NCBI RefSeq assembly: GCF_025698545.1
Contig: NC_068569.1
Location: forward strand, 13,206,001-13,270,000
Direction of reading: 5' to 3'
Length of the DNA: 64,000 nt
Origin: Gossypium raimondii
Lineage: Eukaryota; Streptophyta; Magnoliopsida; Malvales; Malvaceae
Below are positions 34,309 to 47,530 of this stretch, piece by piece. The translations under genes and the position numbers were made by a program. The notes below the pieces were generated by a model that made no database searches, was not told the origin of the DNA, and saw only the letters and a program-made list of their open reading frames with translations. Every line of letters begins with the position of its first letter. Position 1 is the stretch's first letter.

Positions 34309-37300
34309 TTAAGTTGCTCTGAGTTTGATAGAATTCATCCTGTTGCTTGCTTGAGCACTGGAAACATTTTTCTTCTGATCACTCTTGGTGGATACAGGTG
34401 ATTTCTTGGATACAGGTGAAGCATATCCCGAAGCTGCAGTTCTCTCGGCAATTCTCTTCTGCCGTTCGATCCGTAGTTCTTCCATCTTCCTTCGCATCTC
34501 TTCTTCCTGGTGATAGGCATGTATTAACGTTAGAAGATATTAAGAAATGAAGGGAAACTGTTCATGTTAAAACATATTGGTTAGTACTTGGAAGACATAT
34601 TCACCATTACCTTCTCCAACTTGCTTTTCTGAATAGCAGACCTACTAACAATAGATGGTTTCTTGCTCCTAGACACATTTTCAGCTTTGATCTTCCCAAT
34701 GGGTCCATTTAGAGCTTTAGACCTTGCTTCTTTGGCTGGCTTTTTCGCTTCATTTTGCTTGGCAATGGTGTTCTTATGATTGGAAGGAACTTTCTCAACA
34801 TCATCATCATCACATTTGCTAGCTGCACTTTTATTTGTTTCTGTGAAACATAATTCGATTTGGTAATCCATTGTCCAGGAGTCTCTGGAAGACTCGTACC
34901 CAGGGTTTCGTTCAAGCACCATGCAAAGATCAATTGGCTCAGCATCAACTATCTTATGCTTATCTTGTGAAACATCTATTGTGCCATCTGGTTTGCTATG
35001 TGAAGTTAGATCTGCAACCATGCTTATATCTGTTTTCCATTGCGAATCATCCTGATCGTCACCTGCTGGCCGAGCTGCTACCATGAAAGAATCATCAACA
35101 ATAACATCTTTCACACTCTTCTGAGAATATAGATGATCACTCTCAACAGATAAAACACGATCGCCATTAAAAAGCATATGATCATTGGCTGAATGCTGGT
35201 TTTCAGGCTTTACATGGTGGTTTCCAGCAAACCAATCTTCTTCCTTTCCACACCTGATTACAGCTGACTCATTTGCAGAAGCAGATATGAAATCACCAAG
35301 CTTATTTCCTGATTCTGCTGATCTCTCTGTAGGTAACAAATCCACTTCTACACAGTCCCCTTTCTTCATAACCGGGTGATATCTTTCTCCATTAACAAAA
35401 TCATCCAACTTCACCCTACTTTCATTAGTCTCATCTCTCTCAGTCACAACAAAAGAATCAGCCAAATCTGCCCGCTTAATGGAAACTTTCTGAGATTCGA
35501 AGTTCAAAGGAGTGGTAGCAGAAATTTCACTATCAAGGTTTCTAGCTATGAAATGTTCCTGAACATCCTCAGCTTGCTTCCATTCTACTTCATTCACACT
35601 TGCATTTTCCTCACCCTTCATAAGAAGGTTTTGGAGAGCATCCCAGTTGCCATTTCTTTTTCCTCCCTCTGCTGCATTTACGTCAAGGTCATTAGAGTCA
35701 CTCTGATAAGAACCATCGGTTGATTTTTCTGCAGTGTGGTCGTTCTTGTCTGCACCTCTTCTTTTGTTGTTACTTGAGTTTGACTTGCCTGAGTCCTTCA
35801 GCAACTTAACTGCATCATCCACTTTCTGTTTTAAGGAATCTGCATCAATCAGATCGTCCTCACCAGAATAAGATCCATCCGAAACATGATCTTTTTCTCC
35901 ACTTCTCCTCTTCGGAGTGATGTAGTTAATATTGCGAATGACGACTGTTCTGGATGACTTCTTACGGTTTTTCTTCCTATATGGAGGATCTGGTGATGAC
36001 TGCCTTCTATCTTCCTGTTGCACATCTGAACCTGACTCGCTTCCAGAGTCAGAGCCACTGGATTCTGTTTCCCTTTCTTCTCCTGAATAATCAAGTTGTT
36101 TTCCATTTGCCGATTTCTTCTTTGGCTTGGATGATGATTTCTGGTTTGTATTAGGAGGCCACTGCATATTCATCGGATACGGAAGTGGTACAGGCTGCAT
36201 AGGATGGAAGGGATATCCTTGATATTGAGGTAGCTGGCCTTGAAAATTATACATATGCTGTGGCATCTGATTTAGCCATTGCACTGGCACCTGATATTTT
36301 ATGGTAGTTGATGATGGTGTCTTATCTGATGCAGGTGAATTCTCATCTGCATGTACATCAGAGAAGCCAAATGTTATCTATTGGAATATGAAGAAAATTC
36401 ACATCTAGTGAAAATAAGAGATGATATGCTCGCCATCCTAGCGTGTGTTCTAATCCAAAAGTAAATTTTACATTCATGAGGATTTAAGGATGCCTAGTTG
36501 ATACCGAATACGTCAAGCAAACCTTTAATTACGATTTTGTTAAACTCAAGGGAAAAGGCAAGAAAAATGGTGTAAGCCTCTGAGATACCTTTCTTGCGGT
36601 CCAAAGCTCCAGCACAGGTTGAATCTGGTTTTGATGCTTCCAAAGATTCATTTGGAGCATGATCACCATTAGATGCACCATTAATGGGGAAACTCGGCAC
36701 GACACTCAGATTAGGGTTGCTAATTCCATTTGCAAGCACAATGCCAGATGTTCCCAATAATGGCAGTTCTGCTGGTGAGCATGCCTCAACTGCAGCTAGT
36801 TCTTCCATCCAATGACGGTCCGCATGCTTTTTCTTGCATAATTCCTTGAAATTAATGCATGCTTCCCTAAAAATAATCAATGCTTAATTATAAGACAGAG
36901 CTTAAGTGGAACTAGTCTATGATAGCCAAACAACTTTAGTGCATCTGAAACTTGATGATGACCCACTTCAAAGAAACATTCAGATACAGAATAAGAATTG
37001 ATCTATGAAGATGTGACTGAGTTCTTAGTGTGTGGTAACTGGAAAAGTATTAGAAATGAACTAGTAGAGCAGAGTCCCATGATACTTATAGTTAATGGTG
37101 CATACCTTAACCTGGTTGCTCCAAATGCATCTGCAAAGGAAATGAGATGTTCCATATTTTCCATTGCAAACCCAGCAACCAGCCCACGAGCATAAGTCAT
37201 TGCTTGCTCTTTCCATAGCAAGGCTTTTCGAGTTTCCAGTAGCCGTTGAAGTTGGACCCTGATCACCAAAATGACCCAATGAATCAATGATATTGATATG

Positions 37301-38391
37301 GGTACCCAATGCACTAGCAGTATGAATTAGTTTCAAAATAAGTTACTTGGAGTTCTCTTCCTGTATGATGCCATTATTTGTCTTCTTTGTATAACCGTTG
37401 GCATCTGACCCATACGACAAAAACAAATCAATTAGGAGATAAATTGCAGTTGTTAAAAGTAAAGTGATGTGCAGTGGCTCATTTTGAACCAGCAAAGAGA
37501 TTTGAGCAAAATGGAAACTTGTGCTAGCAAATATTTAAGTCTTTGAGCAATGAGCATACCTTCCCCCTGCTTTCCATCGGCATTAGCTAATTCGTTGGCT
37601 TGAATTGATCTCTCAATTTGCAAGATTTCGCTTTCTATAGTGACAAACCTTTCAAGAACTGCTGGTGTGCTGACAAAGCGCACAAATCTGCACCACAAAC
37701 AAAAACATTTTAGTCTAAAAGGGTTCTCTTCTAAGCCTCCACCCTCTAATGAACTATAGATTATCAGAATCCACCATCAGATTGCAGTGGCCGGTTAATT
37801 TTATCATAATCCAAGAAATGAAAGGACTAAATGCTTGAACTGATATCTGATGATTAGCCAAGACTTTGAGTGTTGGAGATAAAACTGGCATCAAAATTTA
37901 TTTTGTTCACATATAGAGATCAAAAGATTAAATGTACAGATAAGAATCATGGGACATAAACAGAAATCAGATCAATAAACTATGCCATTCATTGCAAATT
38001 AAATTCCAATATTGAAAAAAGAAAGAAGAAAGAATCAGTAGCAGATTACCTCTCAAAAGTAGCCTTGGTGAACCAGGGTGTAGCAGGAGCAGGTGGCTGC
38101 AGAGTAATCGAATACCCACCTTTGGAAATCTGATCTCTTGCAAATTTGAGGTGACAAATGAAGGGTTCAAAAAGCCCAGAAGCAAGCTTCTCATTCTTTC
38201 CTTTGTAGAATAGCACCAGATCAAATCTTCAACCACACCCCCCCCCCCCAGCCAAAAAATAAAAAGATCAATTCAGTTCAGTACTTGAGTCATTTCATTA
38301 CAAGAATGTGCAAGTGTCAAATCGCGGATTACCTAGTTCGAGTTGGAGTGAGCTGAAACAAAGCACGATCAAGGAGAGTAGCTGAATCCAT
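34309..38391 (-). CDS. CIP7-like: COP1-interacting protein 7 (CIP7)-like
   Basis: Eight exons on the minus strand: 38391-38333, 38226-38050, 37687-37560, 37404-37347, 37258-37106, 36866-36589, 36346-34611 and 34506-34309. All introns are GT..AG. Total 2787 nt, 928 aa. The start [20 protein letters not shown] and the N-terminal third ([56 protein letters not shown]) are the conserved CIP7-family region. A Pro/Gln/Met-rich part around [16 protein letters not shown] follows, then a long acidic, Ser-rich disordered part. The end is a charged coiled-coil-like segment ([19 protein letters not shown]). Arabidopsis CIP7 is a nuclear COP1-binding positive regulator of light-induced genes with activation ability but no known DNA-binding domain. 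Slightly shorter than the Arabidopsis protein; no damage seen. The acceptor of intron 1 sits beside a poly-G tract. Confidence 0.93.
38238..38249 (+). repeat. C12 homopolymer in CIP7-like intron 1
   Basis: Twelve C on the plus strand, so twelve G on the transcribed strand, only about 9 nt before the 3' splice site used for exon 2. Confidence 0.85.
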
Positions 38392-40832
38392 TGATAGGAA
38401 AAAAGAAAAAGAAAGAAAACAATCAAACAGAAAGCATATTAATGATATTCTTGAAGTAAAGTCCAAGCTTTGGGTTTGGTTTGGTGATTATCGGGAAAGT
38501 GCAAAGTGCAAAGTGAAAGAATTAATGAAAGTGCTGGTCAGAATCGTTAAAGATGTAGATTTTGTTTGAAAAGATGATGAACAACTGTAAATGAGCGTGA
38601 ATGAAAGAGAAAGCTAAGAGATAGAAAGCCAGCGGAAGATGATGAAGCTACGCACATGCAAAGGTTGATTGGAACGTGAAAGGCCCACAAATAATTCATC
38701 CATCGCATAAATTACTACTAACTTTTTTGTTTTATTTACAATCACAATCTAAACTCCTACCAAGATCAATAACTTTTCACCAATGGAAGATTTGATTGTA
38801 AGTGTAACCTTGACATCACTTGGTTGATATCCGTACCTGCAACATGTTGGGTTAAATTTCGATGAACGTGAAGTGGGCTGATATTTTAACCTATTTTTTT
38901 TCTTTGTAATAATTGATACGTTTGTTTTCCTCGTGCACATGATGGGTTAATAGAATTTCGGCCACAAAATTGGTTTCCAAGAAAAAGTTAGCACCGACTT
39001 GCTTTTTTATAATGCCATCATTATAATGCAGGTTCCCTCTTCTTAATTCTTAAAAGAATTAATTAATAGTAACTTATTAAATTTTTATGCAACTCATTCC
39101 GGGCATGGAAAGCCATGTAAATATTTTTGAAATGAAAATTTCCCTCTATTTTGGAGCATAGATCTACCATGGCATTGGGGCAGTGTGAGTAGGTAGAAGA
39201 AAATTGTTTGGAGCCAACTATGAGACAGCTAGATATCAAACCTTGTCTGGGAATTCTAACATTTTGCTATTAATTAAGATTTAAGACCCACCCCCTTCAT
39301 TATTCTCTTATATTATTGATTTATGGTACATGTGGGGTTGAGACAGCCAACCAAGCTTATACTTTTACTTTAAAACCAAAAATATCTTTTCTTTTTTTTA
39401 ATTTCCATTTTCCGTTGAAATGTTGCAAAATTATAATTCAAAAAAAAAAGAAAATATCTTATTCCAATCCCCTGCAATTTCTTTTGTTGTTAATTAGTAT
39501 TTCCAAGAAAGTCCGTTGCGGGAGTTTCAATCAAAGTTTGATGCAAATAAAATAATGATGGTCGTTAGAATCATATATTATTATAAATTACTCTGTTCAT
39601 AATTAAAATATATCTAAATTATAATTTTTAAAATTTTTAAAAACAATTTTTTTAAAAAGGGTGTGAGAATATGAGAATACTAGAAACTAATAAAAAGTCG
39701 CTAAAAACTTTATAAAATAACAATAACAATAACGAGAATAACAAAATTTTAACTTTAAATGAATTGATTCGATTCAAACTCATATAAACACAAAAAATAT
39801 TAACAATTTTTTTAAAAAATTAACTAAATTTCTAGGAGGTGGTTTTGGAGGAGGAGCCATTTTCTTTACAATTTCACAAAGAATAACAAATGGGATATTA
39901 GCAATGTGGTAATTGTGAATTAAAGGTCAATGTTAGGCACGTGAGAATCAGAGATGAGAAAATTCGTACATTGCCTTCTGATTTCCTCAGTTGACCTACC
40001 AAGGCAACACCAAGCACATACATATACTAGGATTAAATTTGACGTTGGTAATTTCTGCTACAAATTAAATCGCTGCAATAACCGTCCTTCCTCGATTGTT
40101 TGATTTTTAAAAAAAGTGAATTTTGTCCATTTTGCATCATTTCTGGTTTCGTTGACTCTCTTCATTTTTTCCCCCTCTTTGTTAACATGAAATTTTACAA
40201 CATCTTTCTGATGGAAAATGGCAGCTATCATCATTTACGCATCTCCTCAATGAAATTTTCATTCGGCTAACTACTTACAAGTTGAAACTAGTCGCTAAAA
40301 CTAAAATTGCAGCACTCGAATATGAAACTGTAGACGTGAAGAGTGAGAGCCCCATAATTTCTGAACGTCTCTTTAAAGAAAAATCTTATTACTTGTAGTG
40401 GAGGAATCTGCAGGAGTGGCCAAAGACTAGTCAAGAAGGAATTCAAAAAAGGTTATGTGAAAGGGAAGAAAAAAAGGAGTTTAATTTGATTTCCACATTC
40501 TGGAGTTCATATGACCAGAAAAGTGAGCCTAAACTATTTACTAAGTTGCAGTAGCTGATTTCTGGAGGACTGAATCAAACCCTGTTTTATAGATTAAATT
40601 CAAAGTTGATGTTAATTGACTTTTTTCATATACCCCGTGATTCATTTCAATTAACTACTATTTTACCGTTTTTAAAATCAAATCAAATAAGCAAAACCAA
40701 CTTATCATTGAATTTATTTATTTTTTGAAGGAGTTTGTAGATGAAATCATGAGTATAAGGCAATTGTAAATAATACATATTCAAATAATTATACTGAAAA
40801 TTAATTTAATATAAATTGTAATTAGATTGATC

Positions 40833-40990
40833 AATTGAGTCTTAGTTCAATTGATATTAGTATTGCTGTCAATGTAAGAGGATTTGAGTTCAAGCGCATT
40901 GAAGCGTGTTTATTCTCCTATTTAAATATTCGGAAAGAGTTATGAAAAATTCTAGACATTTTATAAAAGTAAAATTGCAACTTGACCGAT
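40833..40990 (+). mobile_element. tRNA-derived SINE candidate 1
   Basis: TAGTTCAATTG at 40843-40853 fits the pol III A-box consensus TRGYNNARNNG. GTTCAAGCG at 40888-40896 fits the B box at 8 of 9 positions. The same family occurs diverged at 61880-62040, sharing CATTAGTATT-like, GAGTT/GAATT..AAGC and CAAGCGTGTTT-like words in order. Tail and target duplication not defined. Confidence 0.5.
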
Positions 40991-41954
40991 AATTAGTTAT
41001 TTGCAAGAAAAAATATCAATTATAAACAAAAATTGATCATTATTTGAGTGATAAATTTAAAATTTTTACAATAGAATTTGTGACAATTATATATTTAAAA
41101 ATAATTATAAAATTGTAATGTTGAAATAATTTTAATTGAAGTAAAAGTTGACATAAACAAATTTTACAATTACAATCATTTTAAAAAGTTTTTAAACAAC
41201 TTTTTTTACTTTACTTTTTTGCTACATATATTTACAAATTTTTATTATCAATTTATTGTCTATTAAGAAAATAAAATTGATTATTGTTAGTACAAATGCT
41301 TCAATGATAGGAATTTTTATCAATATTATATTTGAATTATCAAAATAACTAACTTACTTTAATAATGTTTATTAGTATATTATTTTTTTGGTAACATATT
41401 AGTTATTGATTTAAATAATAATTCGTGACACCAATTCATAGATTATTAATATATTATGACTTTTTAAATTTGAGAATTAAAATTATTCAAAATAAACTAT
41501 TATTTAAGTCTCTGGCTGAGTTGGTGTTACGAGTCAACTATGCACTATCTCGGTTAGGAAAATTACAAAATGTACACTTTATTTTATATTTTTATACATT
41601 TTAATTTTATTATCTACACTTGGTTGCCACCATCAATTGTATATATTAAGAATGTTGTTGATTGAGATGATGTCACAAATTAACTCGACACCACCTTAGC
41701 ATTGATGACAATACAATGACAACACCATGATAAATAATTGTATTCATTTAGCATTATTATTCTAATGTATTCATATGTTTAAATTTTACTTACAAATTTA
41801 ATCTATTTTTATTTTAATATCATAAACATTTCATGTGTTATTATTAATTAATTTCAAACATACATTTCATTGTTTATTGAATGTTACTTTGAAACATAAA
41901 TTTATATTCTAGATACACACATGTGATAGAGTATTGAGTAATATTTAAAATTAT

Positions 41955-42065
41955 AATATTAACAAGTGACTAGGTGTAATGGTAAAACACATTAAACTCT
42001 TAAAGAGAGAATGTAGGCTTAAACCTTAGAGCTAACATTATTAGGAGGGATATTCACAAATCCGG
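41955..42065 (+). mobile_element. tRNA-derived SINE candidate 2
   Basis: AGGTGTAATGG (A-box-like, 10 of 11) is followed by GTAGGCTTAAACCTTAG, a decayed B-box-like word, at tRNA-like spacing. A different sequence from candidate 1. Weak on its own. Confidence 0.35.
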
Positions 42066-44859
42066 AATACTTTTTTCACTCGTAATTGAATTTGGAGGCA
42101 GATTTGTTTTACCTACACAGGGGACGGAAGTGCGAAGGCATCCCAAATTAAGGGCAATAGAGGTAGTGAAGGAAGGTTTTAATTATCGTCTATTTTGAAT
42201 ATGAAAATTGGTCAATTCAACACTTTGGACCTAATTACAACAATACAAATGCATACATCTTTTGTCTGCAGAATGGCAGAGAGATTATAATTTTGTAAGA
42301 AATGAAGAAAAGAAATTTCGGCGTTTGAGCTGCGCATACTGTGTTTGTAGTTTCCAAATCTTACAAATCAAAGGTCTTCTGTATTAAAGGAAGAAAAGTT
42401 GTTTCAATTTTGCAACTTTAATAATGTTTAAATTTTATACGTCATCAAATTAAAAATATAAGTTAATTTCACCAAACATCCTTAAACTATGACACTCATA
42501 GCTACTAAAATCGTTTATTTAACTATTAAATAACATGTCACATCATAATTTAAAAGGAAAAAATTAAGAAAATATTGAATTTGAATTTTCAAAGTTTTCA
42601 CGTAAGGTTTATCGTTCACATTTTTCTTGGTTTTACATTATATTCAGTTGTTGCTTTTAATAGTTAAGCGATATCATTATATTTCTTTATGTTTTCATTT
42701 TAAATTTAGTTACAAGATATTTAAGATGTCATTTAACAGTTTTAATAATCAAAATTCGGTTGATTTTAAGAATGTAATTAAAATGTCATAAAATATGAAA
42801 ACATATTTAAAATGATGATCATAATTTGGAGTGTTTAATGCAATTAACTTTTATTTTATTTGATTTAGTACATAAAATTATACGCTAATTCAAAAATTAT
42901 ATAAATATTTGGGTATCCGTTTTTAGACATAACAGAGAAAAGACAATTGTGCCTACCTTGTTGCCAACAATTAGTCATACATTCAAGATCCACATTGTTC
43001 AAATGGCTAGTCAAGAATTCATAGTTTACTTGTATAAACAACTCTTCCAGAGATTAGGGCATACTGTCTTCTTTTGTCATTGTCGTTTATTAATCTAAGT
43101 TACATGAAATAATTAAACATTATATAAAAGTATGGTACACCCACTATGTGTTACAAGTATTAATCAAAGGTATAATTGTATGTATGCATACTATACTTAA
43201 ACTAATTTATTGATTTCAATTAAAATTATCATTTTATGAAATAAATGATAATATTATAAGAATATTTTTATAAAATCAATAAAAATTAGCACTGTAATTT
43301 TAAATCTTTGATTTTATCATTTTAAAAAATTTCATTTTGGTCCTTGAACTTTTATTTATTTATTTATATTAGTATTTGGACTTGGTAGAATTTTTCAAAT
43401 TGGTCGCTAAACTTGAATTTTAAATTTTAGGTGATAGACATGTTAATAAAATCTAAAATCATGGATGCAGTTAAAAGATTTACCAAATTCAAGAACTAAA
43501 TATTGTTTGATATCATTTTAAAAGTTATATTTGATGTGGAGTTTATATTTGTTTTAATTTATAATCAAAATTTAATTCCCATTTTTAAACAAACACTTCA
43601 ATTATTATATAAAACTAAGATGTAAAATTTAAAATTATTTCGTTATTTCCAATTTGAGTATTTTTGAGAGTGCCTTACCATTTTTAAACAAACATTTCAT
43701 AGTTAAAGTCAGGAAATATGAATGAAATTAATTATTTGTTAGGGTTAATTTAAATGCACCAAACATCTTCTTTTTATTATATAAATACAAAAATTATATT
43801 TATTTAAATTGAAAATTATAAAAGATTGAACCCTTTACGATTTAGGTTTTGATAAGAATACTTTTCTTTCATTTTGTCCTTGTTTATATTTTTGGCAACG
43901 CTCTTCCTACGGACAAATCTTTTTAGTATACCATAAACACTTGAATATTATCTTAACATTTTCATGTATGAAGTAACAATTTCACCGTTTGAATTTGCCA
44001 ACTTATTAAATATTAATGTCATCATTTTTAACTTTGGCATTAGAAGAAAACACAAATATCACATTAAATCATTATTCTTCATTTTTAACTACAGCCATGC
44101 ATTTTCTTCGCAAAATGGCAATGCAGGGTGGCTGGCTGGTTGAAATAAATTCACTAGCCCCTTCGGTGTTTTAAATGAAAAATGTGAAAGTGCTCAGAAA
44201 CCTCAAGATTGCTTTAATGCAAATCAAGAATAGAATAATGTGCACCGCCCATTCTAGTTCTATTTCTTCAATATTCCCTCGATTTGTAGATCCCTTCATT
44301 GCTTCATCTGTTAGCTGTATTTCTCCTACAAATTTCTAATCGGTCCTTTCTGCTTAATGGCTGCTGCTTTTTTATTTATTTTGATTTGGTGTTGTATATT
44401 GTGATATGTAGTGCGACATGTCATTGTCATCATTATCACCTTCTAGTTATGGAAAATTCGATTTAATTAAAAAGAAAAAAAATGGAAAAGTGAAGCATAT
44501 GTCGTATATATCTATCTAACTTTATTATTTTGGTGATCACCCCATGATGGGCAAAAATATGAAATTCGCCCCTAATATTCCTGGTCTAAGACATGCAATA
44601 TTATTTCATAAGAAAGACTACGTCAATGAAGCGAAAACTAAACAAAAAATGAATACCATATAAACGTGTTTGAAGGGTTAGGCAAACAAGCGGAAAACGG
44701 TCGAGGGGGTCAAGCAATCAAGGCTTTTCTTTTCCTTCTTGTTTGTTTTTCTTAATTATTTTTGCATGCTGTCAAACATAAACCGAAGAATTCTAAAATT
44801 CTTCCCTTGAAAATCAAATTTCAGCCATTAACCAACGTTTATTAGAGCTTTTATAAACC

Positions 44860-44867
44860 TATAAATA
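44860..44867 (+). promoter_or_regulatory. TATA box of the TIR gene
   Basis: TATAAATA in CCTATAAATACATCAA, about 30 bp before a CA/TC-rich likely start region and 147 bp before the ATG. Confidence 0.65.
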
Positions 44868-45013
44868 CATCAACTCTCAGCGTCTCGCTCAAGCTCTCTT
44901 CCAACAACTTCCAAACAAAAACACATTAAAAAGCAAAAGACCCTATTATACACACTTGGGACCAACTGTGTCAAACTTTGAATAGAGTATATTTTTAGCT
45001 TCTCCAAGGGGCC

Positions 45014-45746
45014 ATGCAGCTGCGTTTTTTTTCGTCTGCCAGGCACTTGCACCGCAATATCCTTAAACCCAGAACCCCAATCCGGGCAACTGCCAAGCCC
45101 CCATGCGATATCTTTATTAACCATCGTGGAACTGACACAAAGAAAACTATTGCGGGGTTGCTTGATGACCATTTCTTCAGGATGGGGTTAAGGCCATTCC
45201 TGGATAGCAAAAACATGAAGCCTGGTGACCGATTGTTCGAGAAAATAGATCCTGCAATTCGCGGTTGTAAGATTGGTGTGGCGATCTTTTCGCCCAATTA
45301 TTGCGACTCATACTTTTGCCTCCACGAGCTTGCTCTTCTAATTGAGAGCAAGAAGAGGGTTATACCCATATTTTGTGATGTGAAGCCATCTCAGCTTCAG
45401 GTTGTGGATTATGGAACCAGTTCAGCCGAGCAGCTGGAAAGATTTAGTTGGGCTCTTGAGGAGGCGAAGTACACAGTTGGATTAACATTTGACACTTTAA
45501 CAGGGTATACATTACGGTGCCTTTTTAAAAAAAAATTTGCTAAAATTGGTAACATCGATCATTGAATGAAAATTCTGATTTTTTTTCCATTTTTGGGTAT
45601 GTAGGGACTGGTCGCATTTCTTGAATACTGCAACCGATGCTGTGATTAAGAATTTGGTGGAGTTGGAAGCTGAAAATTCAAGCAAGAAAAGTACATATAT
45701 TGTGCAGGCTCGTCGTGAACGAGATGAAGAATTCTCTATTCATTAA
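45014..45746 (+). CDS. TIR-only (TIR-X) domain protein
   Basis: Two exons, 45014-45504 and 45605-45746 (donor ACAGG|GTATAC, acceptor TATGTAG), 633 nt, 210 aa. Residues about 31-165 are a TIR domain: CDIFINHRGTDTKKTIAGLL, FLDSKNMKPGDRLFEKI, AIFSPNYCDSYFCLHELALL, VIPIFCDVKPSQL. Glu105 in CLHEL is at the position of the catalytic glutamate of TIR NADases. No NB-ARC or LRR follows: the frame ends soon after WALEEAKYTVGLTFD and a helical tail. The first 30 residues are Arg/Ser-rich with no acidic residue, like an organelle transit peptide, though a later start is possible. Plant TIR-only proteins can cut NAD+ and feed EDS1-dependent immunity. It resembles the Arabidopsis At1g52900/At1g61105 group, which also lie beside NAC genes. 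Confidence 0.9.
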
Positions 45747-47008
45747 ATTTTTGCCTTTAACCCCCAAGGTTTTTTTTTTAGATTTCATTGAATGTTCATG
45801 AATTTAACCATTTTTTGGTATAGAAACTAAAACCATCCTAAACACTTGGTAGGGAGATCTCCAAATAAGTTGTAAAATTCTTCTTCTTCTTTTTTTCCCA
45901 TCTCCCTACATTAACAATAAGTGAAGAAATAGATGCAGAACTGAAAACAAGTTGTACCATATTTTGTAATATATGCATGTGTATGAACATATTATATACA
46001 AATTAGGCCGACAGAATTTAATATTCTTTTGTAATATATAATTTGAAGATTCAATAAATTCGTTTTTGTTTTTGTATATATATTTATTTCTATGGTGAAT
46101 CTGGGTTGATACCTAGAAATTTACATTCATGTTCAGCAACTTTCACGACATTGCATATCCATCTATCAGTACCCCTGTAGGATGTAGCGAAGGTATTATT
46201 TTATGCAGGTACAATATCTACTGTGTATTTATGTTCTCCAAAACATTGCATTTTTTATAATGTGGCGAAATGATCTTTCGAAATTATAAAAATCTTGAAA
46301 AATTAGACTTGCATTCATCTTCAAAGCCAAGAACTATACATAGCTCATACAAAAATACTTATAAAATCAACCGAAATAGAAATAGAAGCTTCAAAATTGC
46401 ACAATGTGTTGTGCAGCATATAGTACAGTAGTTAGTATACTATTATTTGAACTTTTAATTGTGATTGTGTCGGTGTTACAAGTTAATTAGATACTAATTT
46501 AATTAGTAAAATTTAAAAAATATTTTTCTTATTTCAAATAAATTATATTATTTGATGGTATATATAGTGAGATTTGAATTTATGCTATATCAACTAGAAA
46601 GGTTATCACACGCAGTATGCATGTGGAAATCATGTATTTAAAACACAGGTATATTTAAAAATAACATATGATAAATAATGAAATATTTGGTTTGAAACTA
46701 ATTAATATTAATAACACATGAAATATGTACAATTTTCACGTATTTAAAACATGGATGTGTATTTAAAATAACATACAATAAATAATAAAATGTATTGTTT
46801 GAAATTAATTAATAATAATAACACATAAAATATGTATAATATTAAAATAAAAAATTAGATAAAATTGTAAATAAAACAAAATTTAAACACGTATATATTA
46901 TATTAAAAATGCTAAATGAATACAATTGTTTATCATTGTATTATCATCAATCCTAGGTTGGTATCAAGTTAATTTATGACACCAACTCAATCAACAACAT
47001 TATTAGTA

Positions 47009-47215
47009 TCAGTGGCGAAGTCAAGGGGGGCCTTTAAAATGGAAACTTTTCTGTTTAGGCCCCTTTATAGTTTATAAATTTTTAAATTAGTAAAATTACA
47101 CTTTGGCCCCCAAAAATAATAAAAATTTGATTTAATCCTTCAAAAATTATAAAGATATAGACTATTAAAATGGTGAAATTGTATTTTTACTATCGTAAAA
47201 GCATACAATTCAAAA
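47009..47215. repeat. Short interspersed repeat, AGTGGCGAAGTCAAGGGGGG start
   Basis: A stretch with unusual G6 and GGCCCC words (AGGCCCCTTTATAG, CTTTGGCCCCC) in an AT-rich setting, with definite-looking left edge. Its look is that of a dispersed plant repeat whose class I cannot assign; no inverted ends or target duplication found. Confidence 0.4.
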
Positions 47216-47399
47216 TATGGTTTAGTGTTAAAGATATATACTATTAAGTTGATGTCAAGTTGATTGTGACACCTACTCAATTAATAACATTATCTATATA
47301 TACAATTGATGTAGATAATAAAGTACGATAATACAATTAAAATGTAAATATTACATAAAAAGATATTTGGTTTAGTGTTAAAGTAAACATTTTATTAAT

Positions 47400-47530
47400 G
47401 TTAATGAGTATTGGCTTAATGGGAAAGTTAACATTTTATTGATGCAAATGTAAATATATCATGAGTTCAAATCCGTCATATGCAATTTTTTTTACACTAA
47501 AGTACCCTAAAAAAATATAACATATTTTAA
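47400..47530 (+). mobile_element. tRNA-derived SINE candidate 3
   Basis: TGGCTTAATGG (47412-47422) fits the pol III A-box consensus at every position. GTTCAAATC (47465-47473) fits the B box GWTCRANNC exactly, 43 bp further on. A T-run follows at 47487. No cloverleaf can be drawn, so it is tRNA-like rather than a tRNA gene. The 3' boundary is unclear. Confidence 0.5.

Larger units (their letters stand above)
38392..44859. other. Long intergenic region, decayed repeats
   Basis: Begins with the CIP7-like upstream region. Then 6 kb of AT-rich sequence without a recognised gene. Holds two SINE candidates (40833-40990, 41955-42065) and palindromic GTTGGTGTCA / TGACACCAAC words near 41518 and 41668. 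Confidence 0.5.
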
